DNA of 64,000 nt from Anaerotignum propionicum (GTDB lineage Bacteria > Bacillota > Clostridia > Lachnospirales > Anaerotignaceae). Below, in pieces: positions 16,074 through 25,698 of this stretch. Location: contig NZ_JANGAD010000002.1 in NCBI RefSeq assembly GCF_024461735.1, positions 248,001 through 312,000 on the forward strand. Reading direction: 5' to 3'. The notes under the pieces are model-generated. The model did no database searches, had not been told where the DNA came from, and saw only the letters and a list, made by a program, of their open reading frames with translations. The translations under genes and the position numbers were made by a program. Position 1 is the first letter of the stretch; every line of letters starts with the position of its first letter.

Positions 16074-17147
16074 TTGAAATCCGTCGAAGAAACTACGTTG
16101 TTGACCCGTTTAGAGGAATTGGTGCAGCATGGAAAGAAGAAAAAAGGTGTATTAGAATATAAAGAGATCATGGATCATTTGGCGGATTTGGACCTTGACC
16201 CCGACCGAATTGAACGTATTTATGAGTATCTAGAATCTCAAGGAATTGACGTTTTGGGTAACATGGATGCGGAAGAGGAGATTGAAAAGGATCTGGATCT
16301 GACATTGCCCGAGGGCATCAATATTGATGACCCGGTGCGTATGTATTTGAAGGAAATCGGGAAGGTTCCCCTGTTAAGCGCAGATGAAGAGGTTGATTTG
16401 GCACAGCGCATGGAGGATGGCGATGAGGAAGCGAAGAAAAAGCTTGCCGAAGCCAATTTGCGTCTGGTTGTCAGCATTGCGAAGCGCTATGTGGGCAGAG
16501 GTATGCTGTTTTTGGATTTAATTCAGGAAGGCAATTTAGGTCTCATTAAGGCAGTTGAGAAATTCGACTACCATAAGGGCTATAAATTCAGTACCTATGC
16601 CACCTGGTGGATCAGACAGGCAATTACCCGTGCCATTGCCGATCAGGCAAGAACCATCCGTATTCCCGTGCATATGGTAGAGACAATCAATAAATTGATT
16701 CGTATCTCCAGACAGCTTTTGCAAGAATTGGGGCGTGAACCAACTGCGGAAGAGCTGGCAGCGGAAATGCAGATGTCCGAAGATAAGGTGCGGGAGATTA
16801 TGAAAATTGCCCAAGAACCTGTTTCCTTAGAAACTCCTATCGGCGAGGAAGAGGATAGCCATTTGGGAGATTTTATCCCTGATGACGATATTCCTGCACC
16901 TGCAGAGGCGGCGGCCTTCACATTGTTGAAGGAACAGCTTATTGAGGTGCTGGATACCCTGACAGACAGGGAAGAGAAGGTATTGCGCCTTCGTTTTGGT
17001 CTGGATGATGGAAGAGCAAGAACCTTGGAAGAGGTTGGAAAAGAATTTAACGTTACCCGTGAACGTATTCGCCAGATTGAGGCTAAGGCCTTAAGAAAGC
17101 TTCGCCATCCCAGCCGCAGTAAAAAATTAAAGGATTACTTGGAATAA
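16074..17147 (+). CDS. rpoD: Main sigma factor (sigma-70/SigA)
   Basis: 357 residues, the Firmicute SigA size with a short region 1.1. Region 1.2 begins at [20 protein letters not shown]; region 2 has [16 protein letters not shown] and the -10 contact helix [19 protein letters not shown]; region 3 covers [14 protein letters not shown]; region 4 has the -35 [23 protein letters not shown]. The start is TTG at 16074 with aaaggaagg seven bases before. It directs housekeeping transcription, which fits the TTGACA/TATAAT promoters found in this window. Confidence 0.97.
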   Translation: MKSVEETTLLTRLEELVQHGKKKKGVLEYKEIMDHLADLDLDPDRIERIYEYLESQGIDVLGNMDAEEEIEKDLDLTLPEGINIDDPVRMYLKEIGKVPLLSADEEVDLAQRMEDGDEEAKKKLAEANLRLVVSIAKRYVGRGMLFLDLIQEGNLGLIKAVEKFDYHKGYKFSTYATWWIRQAITRAIADQARTIRIPVHMVETINKLIRISRQLLQELGREPTAEELAAEMQMSEDKVREIMKIAQEPVSLETPIGEEEDSHLGDFIPDDDIPAPAEAAAFTLLKEQLIEVLDTLTDREEKVLRLRFGLDDGRARTLEEVGKEFNVTRERIRQIEAKALRKLRHPSRSKKLKDYLE

Positions 17148-17154
17148 TTAAATG

Positions 17155-17196
17155 TTAAAACGGGCGAATTTTCTATTTTCGCCCGTTCTTTTTTTC
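17155..17196 (+). terminator. Terminator after rpoD
   Basis: acgggcgaa and ttcgcccgt pair around a short loop, followed by tctttttttc. Confidence 0.9.
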
Positions 17197-17387
17197 AAAA
17201 ACTATAGGAAAATTCAATTCTGTGTGTGCACAAGATGTGACTACCATCTGCATTCGCAGGATCACTACGTATATAAAATGAAAAGCTGATTTATAATCGG
17301 TTAAAACGCTATTTTTTAGCTCATAATGTAAAAACGTAGTAAATCTAAAAAGATTGGAATAGACTTTGACATAGAAAGGAATTCAAT

Positions 17388-18074
17388 ATGGATATCTCGA
17401 AAAGACTGCAAGGGGTTTCGGCTTTGGTTTCCTATCCCATTGTTGCTGATATTGGAACGGATCATGGTTATGTGCCCATTTATCTACATAAAATAGGAAA
17501 GCTGAAAAAGGCATTTGCCTGTGATGTGCGTAAGGGCCCCTTGGAAAAAGCCCAGGAGAATATATTATTGCATCAAGCCCAAGGCGTGATTGAGACCCGT
17601 TTGGGAAGCGGCCTCACCACATTACAGCCGGGAGAGGTGGATACTGCGATCATTGCGGGTATGGGTGGTATGCTGATGATACGCATATTAGAGGATAGTC
17701 CTGAGGTAGTGCAATCCCTTAAGGAGCTGATTTTGGCACCACAGCATGATGTGGATCAGGTGCGCCGTCATTTGCATGGCATTGGCTTTATGATTGAAAC
17801 AGAGTTGATGATAAAGGAAGATGGCAAATATTATACCGTTATGCGCTGTATTCCTGGAGCGGAAAATTATCAGCGAGAGATTGACTATTTATATGGTAAA
17901 AGGTTATTATGGGAAAAAGAACCATTACTAAAAGAGTTGTTACTTGCTGAGGAAGAAAAGTATCTTTTATTGGAGGAAAAACTTCAAAAAAGCCATACGG
18001 AAAGTGCCAAGGAGCGCCTGACTCAGTTGAAAGAAGGACTTGCGTTTGTGAGGGAGGCTTTGGCATGTTGGTAA
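17388..18074 (+). CDS. trmK: tRNA (adenine(22)-N1)-methyltransferase
   Basis: 228 residues of the TrmK family, a SAM-dependent enzyme making m1A22 in tRNA. The SAM-binding motif VADIGTDHGYVPIYL is at ~20, the acidic and Gly motifs AIIAGMGGMLMIRIL at ~85, and LAPQHD at ~110. RBS agaaagga. It overlaps the following Nif3-family gene by ten bases, a pairing seen throughout the Firmicutes. Confidence 0.93.
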   Translation: MDISKRLQGVSALVSYPIVADIGTDHGYVPIYLHKIGKLKKAFACDVRKGPLEKAQENILLHQAQGVIETRLGSGLTTLQPGEVDTAIIAGMGGMLMIRILEDSPEVVQSLKELILAPQHDVDQVRRHLHGIGFMIETELMIKEDGKYYTVMRCIPGAENYQREIDYLYGKRLLWEKEPLLKELLLAEEEKYLLLEEKLQKSHTESAKERLTQLKEGLAFVREALACW

Positions 18075-19189
18075 CAGTGAAGGATATTGTTACATTTATG
18101 GAGGGCATTGCACCACCAAGTTTAGCTGAAAATTGGGATAATACCGGTCTTGCCGTTGGGGATTATGAGCATCCTGTGAAAAAGGTTTTGGTAGCGCTGG
18201 ATGTGATAGATGCTGTGATAGAAGAAGCTGTTGAAATTGGAGCAGATATGATACTGACCCATCATCCCATGCTTCTTTTTCAAAAAATAAATAGTATCAC
18301 AAAAAACGATACCTTGGGAAGACGTATTTATAAGTTGATTGAAAATGAAATTGCTGCACTTTCTTCCCATACCAATCTGGATGTGGCTCAGGGTGGCACC
18401 AATGATGTTTTAGCCAAAATCATTGGGCTTACCAATGTGGAGATTTTGGAAGAAACATATAAAGAAGAATTAAGAAAGATTGTTGTCTATGTACCCCACA
18501 CTCATTTAGACACAGTGAGAGATGCAATGTGTAAGGCTGGTGCAGGGCATATTGGTGGCTATTCCCATTGTACCTTTCAAACCCAAGGAGAAGGCACTTT
18601 TTTTCCATTAAAGGGAACGACACCTTATATCGGTAAAGAAGGTGTTTTGGAAAAAACGCCGGAGTGTCGGTTGGAAACCATTGCACCGTTCAATAAGGTG
18701 GATGGAATCATTGAGGCAATCAAGGCGGTGCACCCCTATGAGGAGGTAGCATATGATATTTATATTGTGGAACAAAAAGGCAAAAAAGAAGGAATTGGCC
18801 GAATTGGAGATTTAGAAAAGCCTATGCTTTTTTCTGAAGTTGCCAAACTTTTAAAGGAAAAGCTAAATGTGCAAGATATTCTTCGCCTTGTGGGAAATCC
18901 TAACCAGGAAATAAGGCGCATAGGCCTTTGTACAGGCAGTGGTGTAGAATTTATGGGGGCGGCAAAAAAACAAGGTGCTGACTTATATTTAACTGGAGAT
19001 TTGAAATTTCATGAAGCTCAAAAAGCCTTGGAAATGGGACTCTGTGTAGGAGATATTACCCATTATGCCAGTGAAGTAATTATCGTTCCTGTTTTGCAAA
19101 AAGCATTACAGCAGGAAGCAAAAGAAAAAGGATGGACACTAGAGGTGGTATGTTCTAAGGTGAATGGGCAGACTTTTTGGACAATTTGA
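18065..19189 (+). CDS. Nif3-family (GTP cyclohydrolase I type 2 homolog) dinuclear metal protein
   Basis: 374 residues, the long Firmicute form with a PII/CutA-like insertion at about 130-235. Metal-site motifs are visible: WDNTGLAVGD, DMILTHHPMLLF, LSSHTNLDVAQGG and, after the insert, GDLKFHEAQ and VGDITHYASE. The fold binds two metal ions; its cellular role is poorly defined despite the name. It is coupled to trmK by overlap and followed 14 bases later by the nucleoside kinase. Confidence 0.9.
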   Translation: MLVTVKDIVTFMEGIAPPSLAENWDNTGLAVGDYEHPVKKVLVALDVIDAVIEEAVEIGADMILTHHPMLLFQKINSITKNDTLGRRIYKLIENEIAALSSHTNLDVAQGGTNDVLAKIIGLTNVEILEETYKEELRKIVVYVPHTHLDTVRDAMCKAGAGHIGGYSHCTFQTQGEGTFFPLKGTTPYIGKEGVLEKTPECRLETIAPFNKVDGIIEAIKAVHPYEEVAYDIYIVEQKGKKEGIGRIGDLEKPMLFSEVAKLLKEKLNVQDILRLVGNPNQEIRRIGLCTGSGVEFMGAAKKQGADLYLTGDLKFHEAQKALEMGLCVGDITHYASEVIIVPVLQKALQQEAKEKGWTLEVVCSKVNGQTFWTI

Positions 19190-19203
19190 TGATATAGGAG
19201 GAG

Positions 19204-20871
19204 ATGTTTTTGGAGCAGTTACAGATTAACGTTATGGGTAAGAGCACTATGGTTGAGGAAGGAATTACTTATGGAGCGTTAGCAAAGGGCTTTCAGGATT
19301 TCTGCATAGGCAATATTATGGTAGCGAAGCAAGGAAACCGCCTTCGGGAGTTGCGCAGTGCGATTCATGAAAGTGAGCCGATTTCATTTTTTGATATATC
19401 AGATGAAGAGGGAAAGCGTATATATCATAGAGGGGTATCATTTTTGTTGGCAAAAGCCGTTTGGGACTTGTATGGAAAAGATGCAGCTTTGATTATTGAG
19501 CATTCTTTAAGAGGCAATTTGTATTGTGAAATTTTCAGTGATGATCTAACCATTGATCATGCTTTGTTAAAACGTCTGAAAGAGAAGATGGACGAATATG
19601 TGAAGGCAGATTTGCCCATTGTGAAGCATACCTTCGGCAAACATAAGGCCATAGGCATTATGAAAGATCAGTGTATGCAAGATAAAGTGGAGCTCCTGCG
19701 TTTTCGCCGTGCATCAAACGTGAATCTTTATGAGATGGATGGTTTCTACGATTATTTTTATGGATACATGCCGTTTTCAACAGGGGTATTGGGGGTATTT
19801 GAGCTGATACTTCATGAAAGTGGTTTTATGATTTGTATGCCTAGCACCCAAAATCCAGATTGCATTCCTCCATTTGTAAATCCTGAAAAAATCAGTGCTG
19901 TGTTTATGGAGCAAATGAAATGGTGCCAGTTAATGGGTGTTGCCAATGTTGCGGATTTGAATAATACCTTGGTTAGAGGGGAATTTGGCGAATTAATTAG
20001 AATAAACGAAGCTCTCCACGAAAAGAAAATTGCTCAAATTGCAGATCAGGTTTTTCATCGCATTGATCAGGTGAAGATGGTTTTAATTGCTGGGCCTTCT
20101 TCTTCCGGTAAAACCTCTTTTGCTAATCGTTTGTGCATTCAGCTTCGTGCATTAGGGGTTCGCCCACATAAAATATCTCTGGATGATTATTTCGTGAATC
20201 GAGATTTTACTCCTGTGGATGAGCAAGGCAATAAAGACTTTGAGAGTATTTATGCTTTGGATTTAAAGCAGCTAAATGAGGATTTAAAAAATATTATTGC
20301 AGGCGATAGAGTGGAGATGCCTTCCTTCAACTTTGTAACTGGAATGAGGGAGTATAAAGGGAATTATATACAGCTGGATCACGATGAGATTTTAGTAATT
20401 GAAGGTATTCATGGATTAAATGATATGCTGACCTCAGAGATTCCTAAAGAGAATAAGTTTAAAATATTTATTAATGCAATTACCCAGTTGAATATTGATG
20501 ACCATAATAGGATTTCCACTTCCGATAGCCGTTTGATTCGCCGAATGGTTCGGGATAATCAGTTTAGAGGCAGGGATGCAGCGGCCACTATTGAATCATG
20601 GAATATGGTAAAAAAAGGTGAGGAAGAAAATATTTTTCCTTATCAAGAAAATGCAGATGCAATTTTTAATTCAGCTACAATTTATGAGTTAAGCGTATTA
20701 AAGCAGTATGCAGAGCCTCTTTTGTTTGCGGTTGATACCTCAAAGCCTGAATATATTACTGCTAAGCGTCTTATTAAGTTTTTAGGATACTTCTTAGCGG
20801 CACCCGGGCTTGAAATTCCCAATAATTCGCTGATCAAGGAATTTGTTGGAGGCAGTTGCTTCAAGGTTTGA
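19204..20871 (+). CDS. Nucleoside kinase of the uridine-kinase family with N-terminal TGS-like region
   Basis: 555 residues. The first ~60 look like a TGS/ThrRS-type domain, followed by a threonyl-tRNA-synthetase-editing-like part, and residues ~295-500 form a P-loop kinase with VLIAGPSSSGKTSFANRLC and the DDYFVNRD lid motif of uridine kinases. Families like this phosphorylate a nucleoside with ATP. The ATG at 19204 touches aggaggag, so a TTG two codons later (19210) may be the real start. The stop codon lies inside the -35 box of rnpB. Confidence 0.88.
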   Translation: MFLEQLQINVMGKSTMVEEGITYGALAKGFQDFCIGNIMVAKQGNRLRELRSAIHESEPISFFDISDEEGKRIYHRGVSFLLAKAVWDLYGKDAALIIEHSLRGNLYCEIFSDDLTIDHALLKRLKEKMDEYVKADLPIVKHTFGKHKAIGIMKDQCMQDKVELLRFRRASNVNLYEMDGFYDYFYGYMPFSTGVLGVFELILHESGFMICMPSTQNPDCIPPFVNPEKISAVFMEQMKWCQLMGVANVADLNNTLVRGEFGELIRINEALHEKKIAQIADQVFHRIDQVKMVLIAGPSSSGKTSFANRLCIQLRALGVRPHKISLDDYFVNRDFTPVDEQGNKDFESIYALDLKQLNEDLKNIIAGDRVEMPSFNFVTGMREYKGNYIQLDHDEILVIEGIHGLNDMLTSEIPKENKFKIFINAITQLNIDDHNRISTSDSRLIRRMVRDNQFRGRDAAATIESWNMVKKGEEENIFPYQENADAIFNSATIYELSVLKQYAEPLLFAVDTSKPEYITAKRLIKFLGYFLAAPGLEIPNNSLIKEFVGGSCFKV

Positions 20872-20896
20872 CAATAGAAACGGGATGTCGTATAAT
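20868..20896 (+). promoter_or_regulatory. Consensus sigma-A promoter of rnpB
   Basis: TTGACA (20868-20873), exactly 17 bases, then TATAAT (20891-20896); both boxes match consensus. The stop codon of the kinase gene lies within the -35 box. The RNA begins about eight bases after the -10. Confidence 0.92.
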
Positions 20897-20903
20897 GATA
20901 TCC

Positions 20904-21233
20904 GTGAGTAAGCTGGATAGTCGCGCCCCATAAAGGTGAGGAAAGTCCGGGCTTCATAGAGCAGGGTGCCGGTTAACGACCGGTGGAGGCGACTCTAAGG
21001 ATAGTGCAACAGAAATAAACCGCCTGTTTTGCAGGTAAGGATGGAAAGGTGGGGTAAGAGCCCACCGCTTCTCTGGTAACAGGGGAGGCTCTGTAAACCC
21101 CACTCGAAGCAAGACGAAATGAAACGTGAGGACTGCTCGTCCTGTTTCAATCATGTCGCATGATGCTGTTGGCAACAACAGACCAAGATAGATGACTGTC
21201 CACGACAGAACCCGGCTTATATGGCTTGCTCAC
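20904..21233 (+). ncRNA. rnpB: RNase P RNA
   Basis: About 330 nt. The conserved core is unmistakable: gaggaaagtccgggct near the 5' end, the gcaacagaaa segment, gtaagagcccaccg, and the 3' cacgacagaacccggctta. The ends pair as helix P1 (gtgagtaagc with gcttgctcac). It is the catalytic part of RNase P, which trims tRNA 5' leaders. Its 3' end is also the target site of the island that follows: 13 bases (aacccggcttata, 21209-21221) recur at 53081-53093. Confidence 0.97.
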
Positions 21234-21248
21234 TATACTTTAAGTATT

Positions 21249-21287
21249 CACCCCCTGAAATCATTGATTTTAGGGGGTTTTTTACGT
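21249..21287 (+). terminator. rnpB terminator (left copy)
   Basis: ccccctgaaa and ttttaggggg form the stem, followed by tttttt. A near copy lies at 53121-53158 beside the duplicated rnpB end. Confidence 0.9.
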
Positions 21288-21455
21288 TTTTGGATAACAC
21301 AAAAATTACTTATTGTATTGTTTTTACAAGATATAATGCCGGGTTCCTAATTTGAAATACTCATTTTTTGCAGTATTAGATTTTCTTCATTATACTTAGG
21401 ATTGCCTGAAATGGCAATATAAAATATTAACGAAAAAATTTTAAACACGATAAAA

Positions 21456-21500
21456 GAAAAAGCCTAAAGACTAGTTGATATATAATCTTTAGGCTTTTGT
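21456..21500. terminator. Terminator of the left integrase gene
   Basis: aaaagcctaaagact and aatctttaggctttt pair; A and T runs on both sides allow use from either strand. It lies just past the integrase stop codon. Confidence 0.8.
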
Positions 21501-21506
21501 ATAAAA

Positions 21507-22448
21507 TTAAGCAACATCTTGAAGACAATCTCTTAGATCATCCACATTAAAATGTATATAGGGTTCCAGCTCAGCTACGCTGGAGTGTCCCGTGAAGCGG
21601 ATTATCTTTTCCGGTTCTGTCTTGTTTGCTAGCATACTCATGACAAATGAATGTCTAAAAATATGAGATGATAGACCCTGTTCATCAATACCTATGTATT
21701 TAAGAACTCTCTTTATGGTATTGTTAAATGCGGTTCTGGATATTGGCTTCCCTTTGTTGCTCAAAAAAATGATTTCGGAAGTATTTTGGGTTGCCATACA
21801 GTAGCTGGCAAGAGCATGACACAGTTCTTCTTTAATAGGAATTATATGTGTTTTCTGTGCTTTATTATTTCTAACAACAAGTCTTTTGTTAATGAAATCT
21901 ATATCATCCCATCTAGCTTCTCTGGCACTACAACTTCTCATCCCGGTAGAAAGCATTAATAAAACAATACAGTAATCTCTTAATTTATCAATATGGTTAC
22001 TTTCTCTTATTTTTTGTAACAGTTCTTTGGTTTCTGCTTTTGTTAAAAATTTGATTTTATTTGCAATTTCCCCTGTTTCAGAGTTATAACCATTTTTCTT
22101 AGTTCTATTTAGTACTAGTTTTTCTCCTAAATTTTCTTTTCCGTATCTAGATTCAAGAAATTTATAAAGAGTCTTAAGGCTGTCTATTTTTCTATCTTTT
22201 GTTTTGGACTTGATTTTATTGTTTTTTACTTTTTCAAGTAAAAACAATTTATAATCTTCCAAGATTCTTAAGTCAACATCATCAATATAGGTTTTGCTTG
22301 TATAGTTGCGATTTAAAAAATTAACAAATTGGTTTATATCTGTGTTATACGATTTTATTGTATCTTTAGCATTTTCTTTTGCGTAAAGATATATTTCAAA
22401 TTCTTTTTTCATTTTCTTCAGGGTCAATTTTTCATTTTCATTTTTCAT
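21507..22448 (-). CDS. Tyrosine recombinase / integrase (left end)
   Basis: 313 residues from the ATG at 22448, chosen for atcggaggtttatat upstream; the frame is open further but without a signal. A SAM-like core-binding domain (EIYLYAKENAKDTIKSYNTD) precedes the catalytic domain with STGMRSCSAREARWDDIDF (Arg I), HIFRHSFVMSML (His-x-x-Arg) and FTGHSSVAELEPYIHF (His/Trp and Tyr). It ends 285 bases from the rnpB attachment site and is the best candidate for the enzyme that integrated the island. Confidence 0.9.
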   Translation of the reverse strand: MKNENEKLTLKKMKKEFEIYLYAKENAKDTIKSYNTDINQFVNFLNRNYTSKTYIDDVDLRILEDYKLFLLEKVKNNKIKSKTKDRKIDSLKTLYKFLESRYGKENLGEKLVLNRTKKNGYNSETGEIANKIKFLTKAETKELLQKIRESNHIDKLRDYCIVLLMLSTGMRSCSAREARWDDIDFINKRLVVRNNKAQKTHIIPIKEELCHALASYCMATQNTSEIIFLSNKGKPISRTAFNNTIKRVLKYIGIDEQGLSSHIFRHSFVMSMLANKTEPEKIIRFTGHSSVAELEPYIHFNVDDLRDCLQDVA

Positions 22449-22646
22449 ATATATAAACCTCCGATATCTCTTCTTTAGCAAAAAAAGAAGAGTGATTGTA
22501 ATCATTTGTATCACCGTATAGACAGACTTATACACGGAAACAAATGTCCAATCACTCAATAGAGTTTTATATTTAATATTTAATATTTAATTAAATAAAT
22601 GATACAGCATTAGTGTTCAATTGTCAATATGTTTTTGGAAAAATAT

Positions 22647-23591
22647 TCATAGAAGAGCAGGAAGTGTTTCGATACAAATGCCTTGCGCTGTTGTAAGTTC
22701 ATTTGCTAACATTATTGGATTTATATCCAGGTCTTTTAAAGCGGTTATGTACCTTTTAAATGTGTTGACAGTATAGTATTCTTTTGCTGTATTCATGCCA
22801 GTATGCTCAATATATTCCAAAAACTCTTTCAGCTTTTCCTTTTTGTCTGCTCTATATTTGCTAGAATCAATGATTTCTTGGGAGTTTTCTTTTGTCCTAT
22901 AACTTCCCGTAAAAATAATAGGCAGAACGGACTGGTTAAAGTAAGCTTCATTCATTTCCTCGGTAAGATAATTATCTAAACAGTCAGTCAAACCGGTATT
23001 ACGCTTGTGGTTGGCAATATATCGCCTTTTTAATTGCACCTCAATCCTGAGCACATCTTGCTCATAGGTTTTAGGGAAGGTATGCTTATTACAGCGCTCT
23101 TTATTTTTATCATACACTATTACCTTTCTGCTTTTGTTTGCAAATTCAACGGAGGTTTTATAGGCTGTATTTTTGATAAAGTACCCCCATTTTTGATATG
23201 ATTTTTTAATTAGTTCCACGTATGTTTGTCTAAGTATATCGTCGGCAATAACAAAATCCTTTTTAAAGTCTATTCGTTGTAAAATCAACCTGGGAGTATC
23301 GGCTACAGAAAAGTTTTTAGCAAATTCCGATAATTTATTATATATAACCTCGAGATCATTATTTTTTGCTGTACCCTTATTCAGCAATTCCTGTAGGTTA
23401 ACGTGTATTTTGACGTACCAGTGTTCACGGTCTGTAGTTTCATATGCATACTGCTTTCTGAAATGAATAGAGGCCTTAAGACCGGCTTCCTTGAATAATA
23501 CGTCTGTATGTTTAAAATCTCCCTTTTTTTCTTGAATTTGGATAAGGTCATTAGGTGTGAGAGTATATCTTAACTGTAATGTATGTACCAT
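22647..23591 (-). CDS. Putative rolling-circle replication initiator (phage/plasmid Rep-like)
   Basis: 314 residues from the ATG at 23591 (aaaggaagttgaaata upstream). The sequence resembles gene II/X-type and plasmid Rep proteins: an N-terminal HWYVKIHVNLQELLNKG segment, RIDFKKDFVI, then VEFANKSRKVIVYDKNKE and LRIEVQLKRR, a layout common in such initiators. A catalytic Tyr cannot be assigned with certainty. It lies between integrase and repressor and next to hairpins typical of a double-strand origin, which supports the call. Other nucleic-acid-binding roles remain possible. Confidence 0.55.
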   Translation of the reverse strand: MVHTLQLRYTLTPNDLIQIQEKKGDFKHTDVLFKEAGLKASIHFRKQYAYETTDREHWYVKIHVNLQELLNKGTAKNNDLEVIYNKLSEFAKNFSVADTPRLILQRIDFKKDFVIADDILRQTYVELIKKSYQKWGYFIKNTAYKTSVEFANKSRKVIVYDKNKERCNKHTFPKTYEQDVLRIEVQLKRRYIANHKRNTGLTDCLDNYLTEEMNEAYFNQSVLPIIFTGSYRTKENSQEIIDSSKYRADKKEKLKEFLEYIEHTGMNTAKEYYTVNTFKRYITALKDLDINPIMLANELTTAQGICIETLPALL

Positions 23592-23757
23592 TATTTCAAC
23601 TTCCTTTCTTTCTACAATTGATACCAACTTACTAATATTTATTTATTTTTAGGAGCGCACATTTTCATGATTGTATGCTTTATAAAAACCAGCTACTACG
23701 GGTTGCGTATAGGATTGCATAGATTTCTGGAAAAATAAAGAGCTCAAGGAGGGGGTA

Positions 23758-23802
23758 GAACACCTTTTGCCGAAAAAGGTGTTCGAGTAATGGCAAAAGG
23801 TG
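23758..23802. repeat. Two mutually exclusive hairpins, candidate replication origin
   Basis: gaacacctttt (23758-23768) pairs with aaaaggtgttc (23774-23784), and the overlapping caccttttgcc (23761-23771) pairs perfectly with ggcaaaaggtg (23792-23802). The two structures share an arm and cannot form together. They lie in a 220-base gap between the Rep-like and repressor genes, following the G-rich aaggaggggg. This is the layout of a rolling-circle origin, though no nick site is proven. Confidence 0.5.
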
Positions 23803-23822
23803 CTTTAGAAATGTTTTTTGCA

Positions 23823-23850
23823 TAAAAAAAAGCCCTTTTCTGGGCTTATA
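23823..23850 (-). terminator. Terminator of the repressor gene
   Basis: On the minus strand aagccc-agaaaa-gggctt is followed by TTTTTTT, 8 bases past the repressor stop codon. Confidence 0.8.
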
Positions 23851-23857
23851 GAGTTTT

Positions 23858-24178
23858 TTAAAGACGATCTTGAAGTTTTTTCAGTTCCCTTATTTGTTGC
23901 AACAAGTAATCTTGCAAGGGGGGTATTAATGCGTCATAAATTTCTATTAGTTCTAATGTACTTGAAGCAAATTTAGGCAGAAACATTTTACCGGTTCCAG
24001 TTGTGAGCCATTCTTCGTTGACATTATAAACTTTGCAAATTAACTTAATATAGGCTTCCTTAATTGGTCTTTCTCCTGTTTCAAAACTTGCGTAAGTCGC
24101 TTGATGCAAACCGAGCGCCTGGCAAAAGGCTCTTTGGCTTAGTCCTAATTCTTTTCGTAATTCTTTTAGTCTTTCCTT
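23858..24178 (-). CDS. Phage-type XRE repressor
   Basis: 106 residues from the ATG at 24178, preceded by tagaggtggttgt. The HTH occupies residues 1-55 (LKELRKELGLSQRAFCQALG then LHQATYASFETGERP), with a NEEWLTTGTGKMF segment typical of prophage and ICE repressors, then a helical tail. It is divergent from the small gene at 24317 and probably represses that promoter and the rest of the left module, controlling excision or replication. Confidence 0.85.
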   Translation of the reverse strand, partial: KERLKELRKELGLSQRAFCQALGLHQATYASFETGERPIKEAYIKLICKVYNVNEEWLTTGTGKMFLPKFASSTLELIEIYDALIPPLQDYLLQQIRELKKLQDRL

Positions 24179-24316
24179 CATACAACCACCTCTAAGTAAA
24201 TGTATCATAAATTTGAACTCAATGCAATCTAACTGGAAAAAAATGTTGACACATTGAATTCATTGGACTAATATTATAATATAATTAAATACAAAGTATT
24301 CTAGGGGGCGAGGAAA
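24179..24316. promoter_or_regulatory. Divergent promoter region with operator candidates
   Basis: TTGACA at 24245-24250 is followed after 17 bases by TAATAT and then tataat. The spacer contains the palindrome tgaattca within cattgaattcattgg, and a related tgaactcaatg lies near 24211. These are likely binding sites for the adjacent repressor. Confidence 0.55.
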
Positions 24317-24478
24317 ATGCGAAGAGATTATAGAAGAGATTATAATAGTACTGAGGAAGGGAGAAAAGAAATTAAAAATATTTATGAAACTCTGTCTGAG
24401 CCATTGCAACTACATATTCTCAGTATTGCACACTTATTAATAAAGACGCAGGAGTTGGTACTTCAATCAAAAGAATAG
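24317..24478 (+). CDS. Small charged protein divergent from the repressor
   Basis: 53 residues beginning MRRDYRRDYNSTEEGRKEI, with a second half resembling a short amphipathic helix. RBS gggggcgagg. In phage and ICE modules this position is often taken by an excisionase, an anti-repressor or a small regulator. No HTH is evident, so the role is open. It is the first gene of the rightward side of the module. Confidence 0.5.
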   Translation: MRRDYRRDYNSTEEGRKEIKNIYETLSEPLQLHILSIAHLLIKTQELVLQSKE

Positions 24479-24645
24479 TATAGTTGGGATGATGAAATGA
24501 ATTCAAATTTGAAATTATATTTTTATCCCAGAATTTGACGAATTATCCCAAACAATAGATTTGCCTTTTAATGCTTGTTAACATGAATTAAAAGTTAGTT
24601 ACATAACAAAAGTGGTGACAAATTCACAGAAACGGGGAGATTTTT

Positions 24646-25611
24646 ATGAAGAAATCATTTAGACTACTGACAGCAGTTGCATTATTGACTTGTGCTATGT
24701 GCTTTAATGTTTATGCAGAAACGATTGTGACCCAAGACAGTTACATGGGAGAAAAAATAACTAATTTTAAAATCGAGGTTTCAGAGTTGCTTTCAAAAAC
24801 AAATGAAGTAATCAATTATGATGGAGAAACCTATACTACGGTTGTTTATACAGTGCCCCAAGGTGCCAGACTAACCTTCCAGATTGACAAATTGGATTAT
24901 CCTCCTATGTTAACAATGGCCAGTTACAAGGGCAAGGATTGGAAGATGGTAGAAAGAGGGGTTATTCTTTCAGACGGGACTTACTATACAGATGGAAGAG
25001 ATCCGGGAGAATTGAAGCCAAACACACAAGTTTTCTATGATTTGAAGGATGCAAGTTATGGATATGTTCTCGGGCCTGTATCGCCTTACAAGCTCAATTC
25101 CGATATGCCTGAGAGTGGGGGCGAAACTGTTCTTTGCTTCATAAAAATTGCGGGGAATAAGAATATGACCCCGGTTAAGGCTGAGGAAAAGAAAGCTTCT
25201 GTTACTTCAGTAAATTTAAATGTAGCAGGAAAAAATATACAAACTGAGGCCTACAATATAGACGGAAGCAGTTATTTTATGCTCAGGGATGTAGCCATGG
25301 CGTTGAGGGGAACCCAATATGAGTTTAGCGTTCGGTATGATAAGGATGCAGATAAAATTATCACCACCACAGGTGGAAGCAAGTATGAAGCTACAGGGAA
25401 TGAATTGAAAATTGGGAACAAACAAAATAATGCAACTGCAACAACAACCACTTCTAGTTATATGCATAATTTTGTGGATCAAAGTGCAAATGTCACTGGC
25501 TATAACATCGCTGGAAATAATTATTACAAGTTAAGAGATTTGGGGGGAATAATGGGGTTTGACGTTGTATGGAATAGCGGAACAAAAACAATAAGCATAA
25601 ATCTTAACTAA
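24646..25611 (+). CDS. Secreted protein with two copper-amine-oxidase-type stalk domains
   Basis: 321 residues. A signal peptide covers residues 1-25 (LLTAVALLTCAMCFNVYAE). The N-terminal ~150 residues are unassigned. Two related C-terminal units follow: VNLNVAGKNIQTEAYNIDGS with SYFMLRDVAMALRG, and ANVTGYNIAGNNYYKLRDLG with GIMGFDVVWNSG, the Cu_amine_oxidN1-like repeat common in clostridial surface and secreted proteins. It should act outside the cell, the repeats serving as a structural or wall-associated module. RBS acggggag. No enzymatic motif is seen. Confidence 0.75.
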   Translation: MKKSFRLLTAVALLTCAMCFNVYAETIVTQDSYMGEKITNFKIEVSELLSKTNEVINYDGETYTTVVYTVPQGARLTFQIDKLDYPPMLTMASYKGKDWKMVERGVILSDGTYYTDGRDPGELKPNTQVFYDLKDASYGYVLGPVSPYKLNSDMPESGGETVLCFIKIAGNKNMTPVKAEEKKASVTSVNLNVAGKNIQTEAYNIDGSSYFMLRDVAMALRGTQYEFSVRYDKDADKIITTTGGSKYEATGNELKIGNKQNNATATTTTSSYMHNFVDQSANVTGYNIAGNNYYKLRDLGGIMGFDVVWNSGTKTISINLN

Positions 25612-25698
25612 AGCTTTAGTACTTGATACTTTGGTAGAAGTGAAGGGGAATTGTTATAAACAAAAATGGAGAGGTTATTATAGAAAAGGTGAGGCGGA

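Noticed and set aside
23761..23802. CRISPR-like repeat
   Set aside because: Only one pair of overlapping hairpins, no repeat-spacer periodicity, and no cas genes in the window.
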